A DNA stretch of 64,000 nucleotides from Actinomycetota bacterium (GCA_018268465.1 JAFDWN010000033.1:127165-191164); one strand, 5' to 3'; numbered from the stretch's first letter, positions 24,789-33,354 are shown. The notes: generated by a model from the sequence alone, not told the origin. Program-made: numbers and translations.

Positions 24789-25244
24789 ATGACAGTGACG
24801 AGCACGGAAACGGGGGTGCCCGACGTGGACGTCGGACGCGCAGCGATCGCCGCGGCGGCGGTTGCCGTCGGTGTGGCAGGGTGTGCCGCGCCGCCCGCGG
24901 CACTGGGCAACCGCTCGGCGACCGTCACGATCAACGGCAAAACCACCGGCCCCGCGCATCCCGTCGAGTGCTCGCAGGCGGGCTGGACCTGGCTGATCGA
25001 CAGCCCCGGTGAGAAGTCCGGCTTCAGCGCCGCGGTGCAATCCGGCGCGACGATGACCGCGAACTCCGTGCAGATCCGCGACCTCGGCGGATTCACCGGC
25101 AGCTTCTGGGAGGGCACCGTCGGCGACGCCGAGGCCAGCGTCAACGGCGGGATGTTCACGATCACCGGCACCGCCCACGGCTTCTTCGCCGACAACCCCA
25201 CCGGAGAGGCCAACGCGACCTTCGAGATCACGACGGCCTGCTGA
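24789..25244 (+). CDS. LpqH (19-kDa antigen) family lipoprotein
   Basis: A 151-residue predicted lipoprotein. A hydrophobic segment (about 18-30) ends in the lipobox VAGC with lipidated Cys32. The rest resembles the LpqH domain: VTINGK, a Cys in VECSQAG, MFTITGTAHGFFADNPT and a terminal Cys that likely forms a disulfide with the first. LpqH-family lipoproteins sit on the outer face of the membrane and are TLR2 ligands in pathogens; their physiological role is unclear. The N-terminus before the hydrophobic stretch is long and lacks the usual Lys/Arg; GTG codons downstream are alternative starts. A TAGAAAT -10-like element lies eight bases before the ATG. Confidence 0.8.
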   Translation: MTVTSTETGVPDVDVGRAAIAAAAVAVGVAGCAAPPAALGNRSATVTINGKTTGPAHPVECSQAGWTWLIDSPGEKSGFSAAVQSGATMTANSVQIRDLGGFTGSFWEGTVGDAEASVNGGMFTITGTAHGFFADNPTGEANATFEITTAC

Positions 25245-25250
25245 CATGTC

Positions 25251-25269
25251 GTCCGGCGCTGCGCCGGAC
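25251..25269. terminator. GC hairpin between convergent genes
   Basis: GTCCGGCGC and GCGCCGGAC flank a single T, forming a 9-bp stem (effective loop GCTGC). It lies between the stops of the convergent lipoprotein gene (25244) and ldtA (25283), so it could end transcription from both sides. No U-tract follows, as is usual in mycobacteria. Confidence 0.65.
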
Positions 25270-25282
25270 GCGATCGGATTGT

Positions 25283-26029
25283 CTAGGCCCGCACGATGAT
25301 CGGGTCACCCACCCGGACCGTGTCGAAATACCAGGCGGCATTGTCGGGGCTGAGGTTGATGCAGCCGTGGCTGACGTTGGAATTGCCCTGCGCCCCCACC
25401 GACCACGGCGCGGAGTGCACGTACACGCCTCCCCACGTCACCCGTACCGCGTACTCGCCCTTGATGAGGTATCCCTCCGGGTCGTCGAGCGGAATACCGA
25501 TCGTGCGGGAATCGAACGTCACGTTGCGCTGCTTCTGCAGGGCGGTGAAGCTTCCGAGGGGTGTCGGGAACTTCGGTTTGCCCATCGACGCGGGCATCTC
25601 GCGCACCACCTGGTCGTCGATGCTGACGGTGAACGTGTACGCACTGATATCGGCCACCGACACCACCGAGGCCCCGGTCTGGAAGTTCGTCGACGCCCCG
25701 CCCGCCGACACCGAGATCGGCGAATGGGCGGGCCAGAACCCGGCGGGCGTCCACTGCACGACCCGGTCGCTCAACCAGGTGAAGGCGCCCGCGGGGGTGG
25801 CGGGCGAGGTGATGCGCACCCCGCGTTCGGCGGCCACCCGATTGCCCACCGGCTCGGCGAACTTCACCGCCACGGGGTGGGCCACTCCGACGATCTGGCC
25901 GTCGGCCGGCTCGATGGCCACCACCCGCGGCGGGGTCACCGTCGCCGCCGAACCCGAGTGCACCGATCCCGCCAGCAGCACCGTGGCGATTCCGAACACC
26001 ACGGCCACATAACGAAACGCCCTACGCAT
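25283..26029 (-). CDS. ldtA: L,D-transpeptidase (LdtMt1 type)
   Basis: A 248-residue exported enzyme. A signal peptide (about 1-27, MRRAFRYVAVVFGIATVLLAG) is followed by one Ig-like domain (about 34-115) and a YkuD catalytic domain (about 120-245). The active-site motif is HSAPWSVGAQGNSNVSHGCINLSPDNA with nucleophile Cys223. It makes 3-to-3 peptidoglycan cross-links and is the target of carbapenems. The single Ig domain and length match LdtMt1 (Rv0116c, 251 residues) rather than the two-Ig-domain LdtMt2. Start ATG 26029 is behind GGGGTGG; an in-frame GTG lies three codons upstream. Confidence 0.92.
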   Translation of the reverse strand: MRRAFRYVAVVFGIATVLLAGSVHSGSAATVTPPRVVAIEPADGQIVGVAHPVAVKFAEPVGNRVAAERGVRITSPATPAGAFTWLSDRVVQWTPAGFWPAHSPISVSAGGASTNFQTGASVVSVADISAYTFTVSIDDQVVREMPASMGKPKFPTPLGSFTALQKQRNVTFDSRTIGIPLDDPEGYLIKGEYAVRVTWGGVYVHSAPWSVGAQGNSNVSHGCINLSPDNAAWYFDTVRVGDPIIVRA

Positions 26030-26178
26030 CGTTCCCACCCCTTCAGATGGCGCCGACCAGCACCGACCAGTGTAGTTCGCGACGATTGCTGTCCCCCGCC
26101 GCCACGGCGGCGTCCGGCTATCAACGGTCGCGGCGGATGAATCCACAACTGATCATCGACAGCGCACGTCAGAACGTT

Positions 26179-26796
26179 TCACCGGGCGCGAGCGCGGAGA
26201 CGTGCCGTCGTCCGGCCAACTGCCATCAGCGCGTAACCCACCGCCAGGAAGATTGCCGCGAGCAGACAGATGTTGGCCGCGACGGTGGCGGCCCCGACGA
26301 TGTCGGGGTCCAGGAAGTAGTAGGGGGCGCGGCGGCCCGCCCGATTGAGCACCAGCAGCGCCAGCGCCGTGTACGCGGCCGGGTAGATCAGCCACAGCAG
26401 CGGCTGCCACCACTGCACGCGGCTCTGCACCCGTGCGGCGACCATCCACTCGCTCACCGCCAGCACCGGAACGATCACGTGCAGAAGGAAGTTGGCCAGC
26501 GTGTAGCCCATGCTGTAGCCGGTCAGGAACAGATTCCACACCAATCCGGCCACCGCGACATAGACCACCACCGCGCCCCGCAGCCCGGCGCGGGCGTCGG
26601 CGCGGGGTGAGGCCAGGGTCCACAGATAGTAGGCGGCGGCGAGCACGTTGACCTGATAGGTGAAGGTGACCAGACGCCACCACACCCCCGACCTTGAGGT
26701 CAGCTCCACCGCGACCAGCGCTCCCGCGACGGCCAGCACGATCGCCACCCGCAACGCCGACCGCAGCACGTCACCGGGCGGGTACGAACCGTTCAC
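26179..26796 (-). CDS. Six-TM membrane protein (Pr6Pr-like)
   Basis: A 205-residue integral membrane protein with six hydrophobic helices and few charged residues between them, such as VAIVLAVAGALVAVEL, VVVYVAVAGLVWNLFL and ANICLLAAIFLAVGYALMAV. A conserved-looking YLDP/YFLDPD motif lies before the last helix. This is the pattern of the Pr6Pr/FAR-17a-like family found in many actinobacteria; no activity is established to my knowledge. The start GTG 26796 was chosen because upstream sequence is antisense-type Arg-rich and because TACGCT lies eight bases upstream. It follows the DUF7159-like gene by 22 bases on the same strand. Confidence 0.72.
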   Translation of the reverse strand: MNGSYPPGDVLRSALRVAIVLAVAGALVAVELTSRSGVWWRLVTFTYQVNVLAAAYYLWTLASPRADARAGLRGAVVVYVAVAGLVWNLFLTGYSMGYTLANFLLHVIVPVLAVSEWMVAARVQSRVQWWQPLLWLIYPAAYTALALLVLNRAGRRAPYYFLDPDIVGAATVAANICLLAAIFLAVGYALMAVGRTTARLRARAR

Positions 26797-26818
26797 GAGA
26801 ATCGAGCGTAGGCGCTGT

Positions 26819-28069
26819 CTACGGCAGCGGCGGGGGCAGCACCGGCGGCGGCTGCTGCTCGGGGGGCGCGACGGCAGACGGCTCGGGGGGCACTTCACCA
26901 CGCTGCAGCCCGGGGATGCGGCTGAGGATCCTCGCCAGCAGCGGAGGCTTCTCGGCCGGCGCCCCGGGAACGACGGGCGCGATGTCCGCGGGCGGAGGCG
27001 GAGGCGCCGCCGCATCGGGAGCCGGCGGGAGCACATCGGCCACGGCCTCGGGCGGCGCCGCCGGAACGTCGACCGCGACCGGAGCCTCGGCCGGCACTTC
27101 GGGCAGTTCCGCCGGCGGTGCCACCTCGACCGGCGCGACCTCGGGCACCGGTGCCTCGAGCGGAGGCGCGGGCGCTTGGCGGTGTACGACCACGGGGACC
27201 TCGGCGACCGTGTTGGCCACCGCACGCGGCTCGGCCACGGGCGACTCCGGCGCCATCTGCAGACCGATCGCCAGGGACAGCGACACCACGAACGTCACCG
27301 CCCCGGCCGCGAGCATCGCCACCGGTCCGGTCTGTGACAGCCGGCGCCGCCGGGGGGCGCCGCGCAGCTGGTACACGGCTTCGTCGAATACGAATTCGGA
27401 CGTCGACGCCGATGCCAGCGCGGCACCGCGCGCCAACGCGAGTTCGGCTTCGGCCGGCGTGAACACCGGCACCGAGAGCGCCTGCTCCAGCGGAGGCATG
27501 AGATCCTCCAGGTCCCCCGCCGACCCGACGACCACCAGAGCATCCGGCTTCCAGTCGGCGCCGGTGAACACCGTGGTCAGCCAGCGCACCACATCGTCCT
27601 CGGTGCCGATCGAGTGGTTGACGGCGGTGTGCACGGCGCCGAGGCCGGTGTGCACGATCAGCGCGATCACCGCTTCGGGCTCGATCACGCAGACTGCGGT
27701 GGTCTGGTACCCGGTGACTTCGGCGATGCCCCGGGCCAGCGCCTCGGTCGCCTCCGGCAACCTGATGGGGACGACGTTGTCGAATCCGGCCTCGGCCAGC
27801 GACGCCAACAACAAGGAGGCGGCCGCATCGGCGTCGTCGCTCCACGTGACCCCGATGGAATGCAGCCGGTGTCCCCGGGCCGCCGCGGCCGCTTCGGTGC
27901 GGCGGACCGCTGCGGCGGCCAGCCCGCAGGCCTCCGCCGCGCCCGACCGGCCCGGTGAACTCACGTCGAAGGCTTCGTGGTCCATGGTCACGCCGTCCGC
28001 GTCTTGCCCTTCGACCAGGACCAGACCGACGGTGGTCGGTGTCATCGACAGGCCGAGCACCGCGTGCAT
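26819..28069 (-). CDS. DUF7159-like single-TM protein with Pro/Ala-rich tail
   Basis: A 416-residue protein. The N-terminal cytoplasmic domain (about 1-220) starts MHAVLGLSMTPTTVGLVLVEGQDADG and has an actin/hexokinase-like alternation, including TTAVCVIEPEAVIALIVHTGLG and VVVGSAGDLEDL. A single TM helix (about 245-267) and a roughly 150-residue Pro/Ala/Val/Glu-rich low-complexity tail, presumably outside the membrane, follow. I associate the N-terminal domain with the mycobacterial DUF7159 family; its function is not known. The architecture suggests a sensor or scaffold spanning membrane and wall. The six-TM gene follows closely. Confidence 0.72.
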   Translation of the reverse strand: MHAVLGLSMTPTTVGLVLVEGQDADGVTMDHEAFDVSSPGRSGAAEACGLAAAAVRRTEAAAAARGHRLHSIGVTWSDDADAAASLLLASLAEAGFDNVVPIRLPEATEALARGIAEVTGYQTTAVCVIEPEAVIALIVHTGLGAVHTAVNHSIGTEDDVVRWLTTVFTGADWKPDALVVVGSAGDLEDLMPPLEQALSVPVFTPAEAELALARGAALASASTSEFVFDEAVYQLRGAPRRRRLSQTGPVAMLAAGAVTFVVSLSLAIGLQMAPESPVAEPRAVANTVAEVPVVVHRQAPAPPLEAPVPEVAPVEVAPPAELPEVPAEAPVAVDVPAAPPEAVADVLPPAPDAAAPPPPPADIAPVVPGAPAEKPPLLARILSRIPGLQRGEVPPEPSAVAPPEQQPPPVLPPPLP

Positions 28070-28300
28070 CGCATCCCTCACATCACCCGTTGTGGCCACG
28101 GTGAAATGGGTCCGCGACGCCGCTGGAAGACGGCCGGGACAGCGTGGCCGTCGTTCGCCTATCGCGGTGACACTACCTGCGACCGGACCGCCCCGAGCAC
28201 CGGCGGCCGGCCAGGATGCGCACCTTTCGGTATCTCGGATGTGCTGCTCGGGGGGAAACGCCTGTACCGAACCGGTCGGGCATTTGCCGAATATTTTTCT

Positions 28301-28340
28301 GACAGCACCGCCCGACAGCACCGCCCGACGAGCACGCCCC
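28301..28340. repeat. 13-base tandem repeat
   Basis: GACAGCACCGCCC occurs twice in direct succession (28301-28313, 28314-28326) and is followed by a degenerate third unit GACGAGCACGCCCC. It lies just beyond the stop of the dehydratase gene, next to an A/T-rich patch (ATATTTTTCT, 28291-28300). Confidence 0.7.
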
Positions 28341-28348
28341 GAACCGTG

Positions 28349-29296
28349 TCAGCCGGCGAGGATCTCGCGCAGCATCGCCGGGTCGATGTTCCCGCCGGAC
28401 ACCACCACCACCGCCGGGCCCGGCGGCGTCGCGTGCGCGCGATAGGCCGCCAGGGCCACCGCACCGCTGGGCTCGGCGACGAGGTGCGCCCGGTAGGCCA
28501 GCTCACGGACCGCGGCGCGGATCTCGTCCTCGGATACCGTGACGACGTCGTCGAGCACCCGGCTCAGGTGGGCGAAGGTCAGCTCGGAGGGTTGGGACCG
28601 CAGGCCGTCGGCGATCGTGCGGTTCCGGTCCTCGATCGGCCAGTCGACGCGGTGACCCAGGCGCAGGGCTTCGGCGGTATCGGCGGCCAACTCCGGTTCG
28701 ACACCGAGGATGCGGGCAGCCGGGCACAACGCCCGGATCGCCGTGCCGATACCCGAGGCCAGTCCCCCTCCGCTGACCGGGACCAGCACCGTGCGCACCG
28801 CGGGCAGGTCCTCGGCGATCTCCAGGCCGATGGTGCCCTGCCCGGCGATGATGTCGGGGTGGTCGAAGGGCGGGACCAGCACCCCACCCGTCGTCTCGAC
28901 CACCTCGGCGGCGACCCGCTCACGCTGACCGGCTCCGCACAGCACCACCTCGGCGCCGAAACCCCGGGTGGCGTCCACCTTCACCCGCGGCGTCTCTTCG
29001 GGCATCACGATGTGGGCGGGGATCGCGAACGCCGCCGCCGCATAGGCGACGGCCTGCGCGTGGTTGCCGCTGGAGTAGGCCACCACGCCGCGCGCCCGGG
29101 TCGCCGGTTCCAGACGCTCGATGGCGTTGAAGGCGCCGCGGACCTTGAACGCGCCGATCGGCTGCAGGCTCTCCGGTTTCAGCCACAGCGGGCGGTCCGG
29201 ATCCCCCCAGCCGGCGCGGACCAGTGGGGTCCGCACCACATGGTCGCGGATGCGTTCGGCCGCCGCGCGGATGTCGTCGATGGTCACCAGGTGCAC
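28349..29296 (-). CDS. Threonine/serine dehydratase-like PLP enzyme
   Basis: A 315-residue fold-type II PLP enzyme. The Schiff-base lysine is Lys51 in PIGAFKVRGA. The substrate loop is SSGNHAQAVA, the phosphate-binding glycine loop is PVSGGGLASG, and SGGNID near the end contacts the pyridine nitrogen. It lacks the C-terminal ACT-like regulatory domain of biosynthetic IlvA, so it is the short catabolic dehydratase or serine-racemase type. It deaminates threonine or serine to the 2-oxo acid, or acts on hydroxyaspartate-like substrates. The GTG at 29296 lies six bases after AGACTT; a second GTG three codons on is possible. It is divergent from the ureohydrolase gene. Confidence 0.85.
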   Translation of the reverse strand: MHLVTIDDIRAAAERIRDHVVRTPLVRAGWGDPDRPLWLKPESLQPIGAFKVRGAFNAIERLEPATRARGVVAYSSGNHAQAVAYAAAAFAIPAHIVMPEETPRVKVDATRGFGAEVVLCGAGQRERVAAEVVETTGGVLVPPFDHPDIIAGQGTIGLEIAEDLPAVRTVLVPVSGGGLASGIGTAIRALCPAARILGVEPELAADTAEALRLGHRVDWPIEDRNRTIADGLRSQPSELTFAHLSRVLDDVVTVSEDEIRAAVRELAYRAHLVAEPSGAVALAAYRAHATPPGPAVVVVSGGNIDPAMLREILAG

Positions 29297-29414
29297 GAGA
29301 CCAAGTCTGCCCGGCCCCGCCGGAGCGGGACATCCGGTCCGGTCCGCGACACGCTCAGTTCGGTTGCCGCCCAAGCCGCTACCAGCGGCGACCCGCCGGA
29401 GGTAGGGTCACCGC

Positions 29415-30452
29415 ATGAGTCACGACCACGACCATGGGCCGCAGCGCGAACTACCGCCGGGGATGGCCGAACAGCTGGATCTGCCCTACTCGGGTCTGGT
29501 CTCGTTCGGGCACCGGCCGTTCCTCACCGAGGTCGCCCAGCTCGAGTCGTGGCGGCCGGATGTGGCCATCCTCGGGGCGCCCTTCGACGTCGGAACCACC
29601 AACCGCCCCGGCGCGCGGTTCGGCCCCCGCGCCATCCGCGCCACCGCCTACGAACCCGGCACCTACCACCTGGATCTGGGCCTGGAGATCTTCGACTGGC
29701 TCGAGGTCGTCGACTTCGGCGACGCGTACTGCCCGCACGGACAGACCGAGGTGTCGCACGCCAACATCCGCGAACGCGTGCACGCCGTCGCCTCGCGCGG
29801 CATCGTGCCGGTGATCCTCGGCGGCGACCATTCCATCACCTGGCCCGCCGCCACCGCGGTGGCCGACGTCCACGGCTACGGCAATGTCGGCATCGTGCAT
29901 TTCGACGCGCACGCCGACACCGCCGACGAGATCGAGGGCAACCTCGCCAGCCACGGCACGCCGATGCGGCGGCTCATCGAATCCGGCGCCGTCCCTGGCA
30001 CGCATTTCGTCCAGGTGGGTCTCCGCGGCTACTGGCCTCCGCAGGACACCTTCGAGTGGATGCTCGAGCAGGGCATGACCTGGCACACCATGCAGGAGAT
30101 CTGGGAGCGCGGGTTCAAAGAGGTGATGCGCGACGCAGTCGCCGAAGCGCTGGCCAAGGCCGACAAACTGTATGTCTCGGTGGACATCGACGTCCTCGAC
30201 CCCGCGCACGCGCCCGGCACCGGCACACCCGAACCGGGCGGCATCACCAGCGCGGACCTGCTGCGCATGGTGCGTCAACTTTGCTACGAACACGACGTCG
30301 CCGGTGTCGACGTCGTCGAGGTCTCCCCCGCCTACGACCACGCCGAACTCACCGTCAACGCCGCACACCGGGTCGTATTCGAGGCGCTGGCCGGGATGGC
30401 CGCCCGCCGGCGTGACGCGGCCGACGCCACACCGGGACCGCCGTCGCGCTGA
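29415..30452 (+). CDS. speB: Agmatinase-type ureohydrolase
   Basis: A 345-residue binuclear-manganese ureohydrolase. Metal-ligand motifs are LGGDHS (about 135-140), FDAHADT (Asp164/His166/Asp168) and SVDIDVLDPAHAPGTGTPEPGG (about 255-276). It hydrolyses a guanidino compound to urea plus an amine; agmatine to putrescine is the commonest assignment, but guanidinobutyrate or related substrates are possible. The His-rich N-terminus MSHDHDHG may bind metal. TAGGGT (29403-29408) lies six bases before the ATG, so the mRNA is leaderless. The dehydratase gene is divergent, with 118 bases between starts. Confidence 0.88.
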   Translation: MSHDHDHGPQRELPPGMAEQLDLPYSGLVSFGHRPFLTEVAQLESWRPDVAILGAPFDVGTTNRPGARFGPRAIRATAYEPGTYHLDLGLEIFDWLEVVDFGDAYCPHGQTEVSHANIRERVHAVASRGIVPVILGGDHSITWPAATAVADVHGYGNVGIVHFDAHADTADEIEGNLASHGTPMRRLIESGAVPGTHFVQVGLRGYWPPQDTFEWMLEQGMTWHTMQEIWERGFKEVMRDAVAEALAKADKLYVSVDIDVLDPAHAPGTGTPEPGGITSADLLRMVRQLCYEHDVAGVDVVEVSPAYDHAELTVNAAHRVVFEALAGMAARRRDAADATPGPPSR

Positions 30453-30491
30453 CCCGCCGCGACGCGGTCCGGATGGCCCTTGCTGTCCGGG

Positions 30492-31427
30492 TCAGTTCTT
30501 GACGAGGGTGAACTGGCAGACGTCGGTGTAGCCCTCGCGGAACAGGTCGGCGCAGCCCGTCAGGTATTTCATGTACCGGTCGTAGACCTCGACGGACTGC
30601 AGCGCGATCGCCTCGTCCTTGCGGGCTTCCAGCGCCGCCGCCCAGATGTCCAGCGTGTGCGCGTAGTGCAGCCGCAGCGGCTGCACCTGAGCGACCTCGA
30701 AGCCCGCCTTGACGGCGTGCTCCTCGACGATGGCGCCGTAGGGCAGGTCACCACCCGGGAAGATCTCGTCCATGATGAACTTGAAGAACCGCAGCTTGCG
30801 CATCGTCAGCGGCAGGCCGCGTTCCTCCATCTGCGCACCGCTGGGCTTGATGATGGTGTGCAGCATCATCCGGCCCCCGACGGGCAGCGCCGCATAGGCC
30901 ATCTTGAAGAAGTCGTCGTAGCGGTCGGAGCCGAAATGCTCGAAGGCGCCGATCGAGACGATCCGGTCCACATGTTCGTCGAACTGCTCCCAGCCCTCGA
31001 GCAGGACCCGGCGTGACCGTGCGGTGTCCATCGTCGAGAACATCTGTTCGACGTAGGCCTGCTGATTGCGGCTGAGGGTCAGGCCCACCACGTTGACGTC
31101 GTACTTCTCGATGGCTCGGCGCATCGTCGCGCCCCAGCCGCACCCCACGTCCAGCATCGTCATCCCCGGCCGCAGATCCAGCTTGCCGAGCGACAGATCG
31201 ATCTTGGCGATCTGGGCGTCCTCGAGGGTCATATCGTCGTGCGCGAAGTAGGCACAGCTGTAGGTCTGGGTGGGGTCGAGAAACAGGCGGAAGAACTCGT
31301 TGGACAGGTCGTAGTGGGCCTGCACGTTCTCGAAACGGGGCTTAAGTTGCTGCTGGGTGTCGCTCGGTGATTCTGGCAAAGTCACGGCCTCTGACGTCGG
31401 TTCTGATGTGATAACGAAGCTCCGCAC
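30492..31427 (-). CDS. pcaA: Mycolic-acid cyclopropane synthase family methyltransferase
   Basis: A 311-residue SAM-dependent methyltransferase. The SAM motif is LDVGCGWGATMRRAIEKYDVNVVGLTLS. Family-specific stretches are YDLSNEFFRLFLDPTQTYSCAYF, RIVSIGAFEHFG and YMKYLTGCADLFREGYTDVCQFTL. From memory the sequence is closest to PcaA, with similarity to CmaA2 at the C-terminus. These enzymes add methylene or methyl groups to double bases of meromycolate chains and act at the cytoplasmic face. Start GTG 31427 was chosen because GGAAGG lies ten bases upstream and a TAAACT -10 (31463-31458, minus) fits a short leader; GTG 31385 would remove 14 residues. Exact orthology among family members is uncertain. 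Confidence 0.88.
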   Translation of the reverse strand: MRSFVITSEPTSEAVTLPESPSDTQQQLKPRFENVQAHYDLSNEFFRLFLDPTQTYSCAYFAHDDMTLEDAQIAKIDLSLGKLDLRPGMTMLDVGCGWGATMRRAIEKYDVNVVGLTLSRNQQAYVEQMFSTMDTARSRRVLLEGWEQFDEHVDRIVSIGAFEHFGSDRYDDFFKMAYAALPVGGRMMLHTIIKPSGAQMEERGLPLTMRKLRFFKFIMDEIFPGGDLPYGAIVEEHAVKAGFEVAQVQPLRLHYAHTLDIWAAALEARKDEAIALQSVEVYDRYMKYLTGCADLFREGYTDVCQFTLVKN

Positions 31428-31738
31428 TGTTGGAGAGCCTTCCCCCGTCGACTGCGCAGTTTACGCACAGTACCCAAAAGAAAGCTCTGACAGTCATCTG
31501 CGCGCGGTATGCGCCCCACCTGCCCTCCGGATGTACCGCACGCCGGCGCCGGCAGGTGATCCCGGCCGCACCGCCGGCGCAGGCCCGCGCGGACGTCTCC
31601 GCCGGATGTGCCCCTCGGTGTTCTGTGCCCTGCGTATGCGGGTGTTCGGCGTCCGGGCTCGGGCCGAATCCGGGCGCTATCGTGGAGATCGGACGCGGCC
31701 GGATGCGGCCGCCCCGGATCGAGGGGAGGACATCGACA
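31428..31738. other. Divergent intergenic region, 311 bases
   Basis: It contains the cyclopropane synthase -10 (TAAACT, minus strand 31463-31458) and its ribosome-binding site. On the plus strand a TATCGT -10-like hexamer (31678-31683) and GAGGGGAGGA precede the small acidic protein. No credible gene was found in the rest; open frames are Arg/Pro-rich shadows. Confidence 0.5.
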
Positions 31739-31936
31739 ATGACGAATTCGAACCCTCTGTTCGACGCCGCTCCCGCGGCCGACGTCGCCGAACAGCTCAT
31801 CCCGGTCGACGCGGACGAGGAACTGTTCGACGCCGCGCCGATGCGGTTGTCCGACGATTCGGAGGCTAGCGAAGCCGATCTCATCGAGCAGGCGATCGCG
31901 GTCCCGTTGTCCGACGACGAGGGTTTCGACCGCTGA
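31739..31936 (+). CDS. Small acidic protein with internal repeats
   Basis: A 65-residue, strongly acidic protein (roughly a third Asp+Glu). ATG 31739 lies eight bases after GGGGAGGA, one of the better ribosome-binding sites here. LFDAAP occurs twice (residues 7-12 and 29-34), each followed by acidic and small residues, and LSDDS/LSDDE also occurs twice near the C-terminus. There is no signal or membrane segment. It is likely intrinsically disordered. It converges with no gap on ccdA. I do not recognise the family. Confidence 0.75.
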   Translation: MTNSNPLFDAAPAADVAEQLIPVDADEELFDAAPMRLSDDSEASEADLIEQAIAVPLSDDEGFDR

Positions 31937-32821
31937 CTATCGCCCGGCGCGCCCGCCGATCCCGGGCCGCTGCCTGCGTGTCACCGTCCGCCAGCCGACC
32001 GCGCACAGTGCCAGCACCGCAGGCACGGCGACCGCAATCACCGGGTTCTCGTGCACCCAGCCGGCGATGGCGCCCTGAATGCGTCCCGCCACGGCGATGA
32101 CGGGATCGCGGGGATCGCCGTCGGCCATGAACAGCCGAATCTCGTACAGGCCGTAGTAGGCCACGTAAAGCCCGACCGCAACGAGCAGCGCCCCGCCGAT
32201 CCGCTGCGCGTACGGGACCACCGCGCGCAACCGGTCGGCGACGACAGCGCCGGCCACTGCGGTGCCGACGGCCAGCGCCCCCACGATCAGGGCGAAACCC
32301 GCGGTGTAGGCCGCCAACGCCGACACACCCCTGGCGACGGCGCTGCCGCCCCCGCCGCTCACGCCGCCTGTGATGGCCAGGAACGGGCCGACGGTGCACG
32401 ACAGCGACGCGACGGCGTAGCCGACCCCGAAGCCGAACATCGAACCCAGCCGGGCCGAGGGGGTCCACCACCGGCCCTGCGGCATGGTGATGGGCGCGGA
32501 CAGGTGATGGCCCAGCAGCAGTGCCGCACCGACGGCGATCAGGGCGATCCCGATCACGGTCGTGGCGATCGGTAGAAACCGCTGCACCGTGGCCGCCGCG
32601 GACACCGTCAGCAGTGTGAACACCCCGAACACCGCGACGAATCCGACGGACATCGCCGCGGTGGCCGCCAGCGCCCGCGCGACCGGCGTCGGCGCGGCGC
32701 GGCGTTCACCCTCGCCGTGTACGACCAGGGTGAGGTAGGCGGGCAGTATCGCGAACCCGCACGGGTTGAGTGCGGCGACCAGTCCGGCGCCGAGGGCCAG
32801 GCCCAGGAGGTCGGGGTCCAC
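31937..32821 (-). CDS. ccdA: CcdA-type thiol-disulfide transmembrane transporter
   Basis: A 294-residue membrane protein with six main TM helices plus extra C-terminal hydrophobic segments. The redox cysteines are visible: Cys21 in AALNPCGFAILPAYL and a second in SLSCTVGPFLAITGG. CcdA/DsbD-beta proteins move reducing or oxidising equivalents across the membrane to an extracytoplasmic thioredoxin. The GTG 32821 was chosen because upstream codons in frame run into the dsbE stop region; the intergenic gap is 17 bases. The dsbE-ccdA order matches Rv2878c (MPT53)-Rv2877c of M. tuberculosis. The C-terminal tail is Arg-rich. Confidence 0.85.
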   Translation of the reverse strand: MDPDLLGLALGAGLVAALNPCGFAILPAYLTLVVHGEGERRAAPTPVARALAATAAMSVGFVAVFGVFTLLTVSAAATVQRFLPIATTVIGIALIAVGAALLLGHHLSAPITMPQGRWWTPSARLGSMFGFGVGYAVASLSCTVGPFLAITGGVSGGGGSAVARGVSALAAYTAGFALIVGALAVGTAVAGAVVADRLRAVVPYAQRIGGALLVAVGLYVAYYGLYEIRLFMADGDPRDPVIAVAGRIQGAIAGWVHENPVIAVAVPAVLALCAVGWRTVTRRQRPGIGGRAGR

Positions 32822-32838
32822 GACCGCGCGGATCCGGA

Positions 32839-33354
32839 CTACGCCTGCAACGCCGCCACCCGGTCGGCGAGTTCCTGTTCGGGCATGGCGGCGGTCGGAT
32901 TGTTGACGAACGTCGACGAGCCGTCGGCGCGGTAGAACACGTACGCCGGCTGCCACGGCACGTGGTAACGCGCCCACAGGGAGCCGTCCGTGTCGTTGAG
33001 GTTCGTGAAGTTCAGCTGGTACTTGTCGACGAACGCCTGCATCGACGCGACGTCGGACCGCGCGGCGATGCCCACGAAGGTGACCGACGGGTTCGCCGCC
33101 GCGACCTGGCTGACGCCGGGCGCCTCAGCGTTGCAGAACGGGCACCACGGCGCCCAGAACCACAGGACCACCGGTCTGCCCTGGAGGCCGGCGCCGTCGA
33201 ACGGGGCACCCGACAGCGTCGTACCGCTGAACTGGAGGCGGTCGTCGGCGAGCGCGGACGGCGGACCGGTGAACGCGACCATCACAGCGGCAACCAGCAT
33301 GCCCAGCGCCAGCGACGTCGCTCTGCGGACCCAGCGCTGTTTCGTCGTGTCCAT
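32839..33354 (-). CDS. dsbE: Secreted thioredoxin-fold oxidoreductase (MPT53/DsbE)
   Basis: A 171-residue exported thioredoxin. A signal peptide (about 1-36, cleavage likely at ALA-DDR) precedes a TlpA/DsbE fold with active site WCPFC (Cys71, Cys74) and a cis-Pro in VPWQPAYVFY. The sequence RLQFSGTTLSGAPFDGAGLQGRPVVLWFW closely matches M. tuberculosis MPT53 (Rv2878c), which oxidises cysteines in exported proteins. ATG 33354 has GGGAGGT upstream. It is the first gene of an operon with ccdA, its probable membrane redox partner. Confidence 0.92.
   Translation of the reverse strand: MDTTKQRWVRRATSLALGMLVAAVMVAFTGPPSALADDRLQFSGTTLSGAPFDGAGLQGRPVVLWFWAPWCPFCNAEAPGVSQVAAANPSVTFVGIAARSDVASMQAFVDKYQLNFTNLNDTDGSLWARYHVPWQPAYVFYRADGSSTFVNNPTAAMPEQELADRVAALQA

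Noticed and set aside
26819..27180. Possible tandem repeat in the Pro/Ala-rich coding region
   Set aside because: Explained by low-complexity codons of the proline-rich tail; no exact repeat unit.
27977..30415. 812-codon plus-strand open frame over the dehydratase and ureohydrolase genes
   Set aside because: Composition is His/Arg/Gly-rich as expected for a GC-rich shadow; both genes it overlaps have intact catalytic motifs in other frames.
32938..32951. TAGAACACGTACGC inside dsbE as a KstR motif
   Set aside because: Reads GTA instead of GTT and lies within coding sequence.
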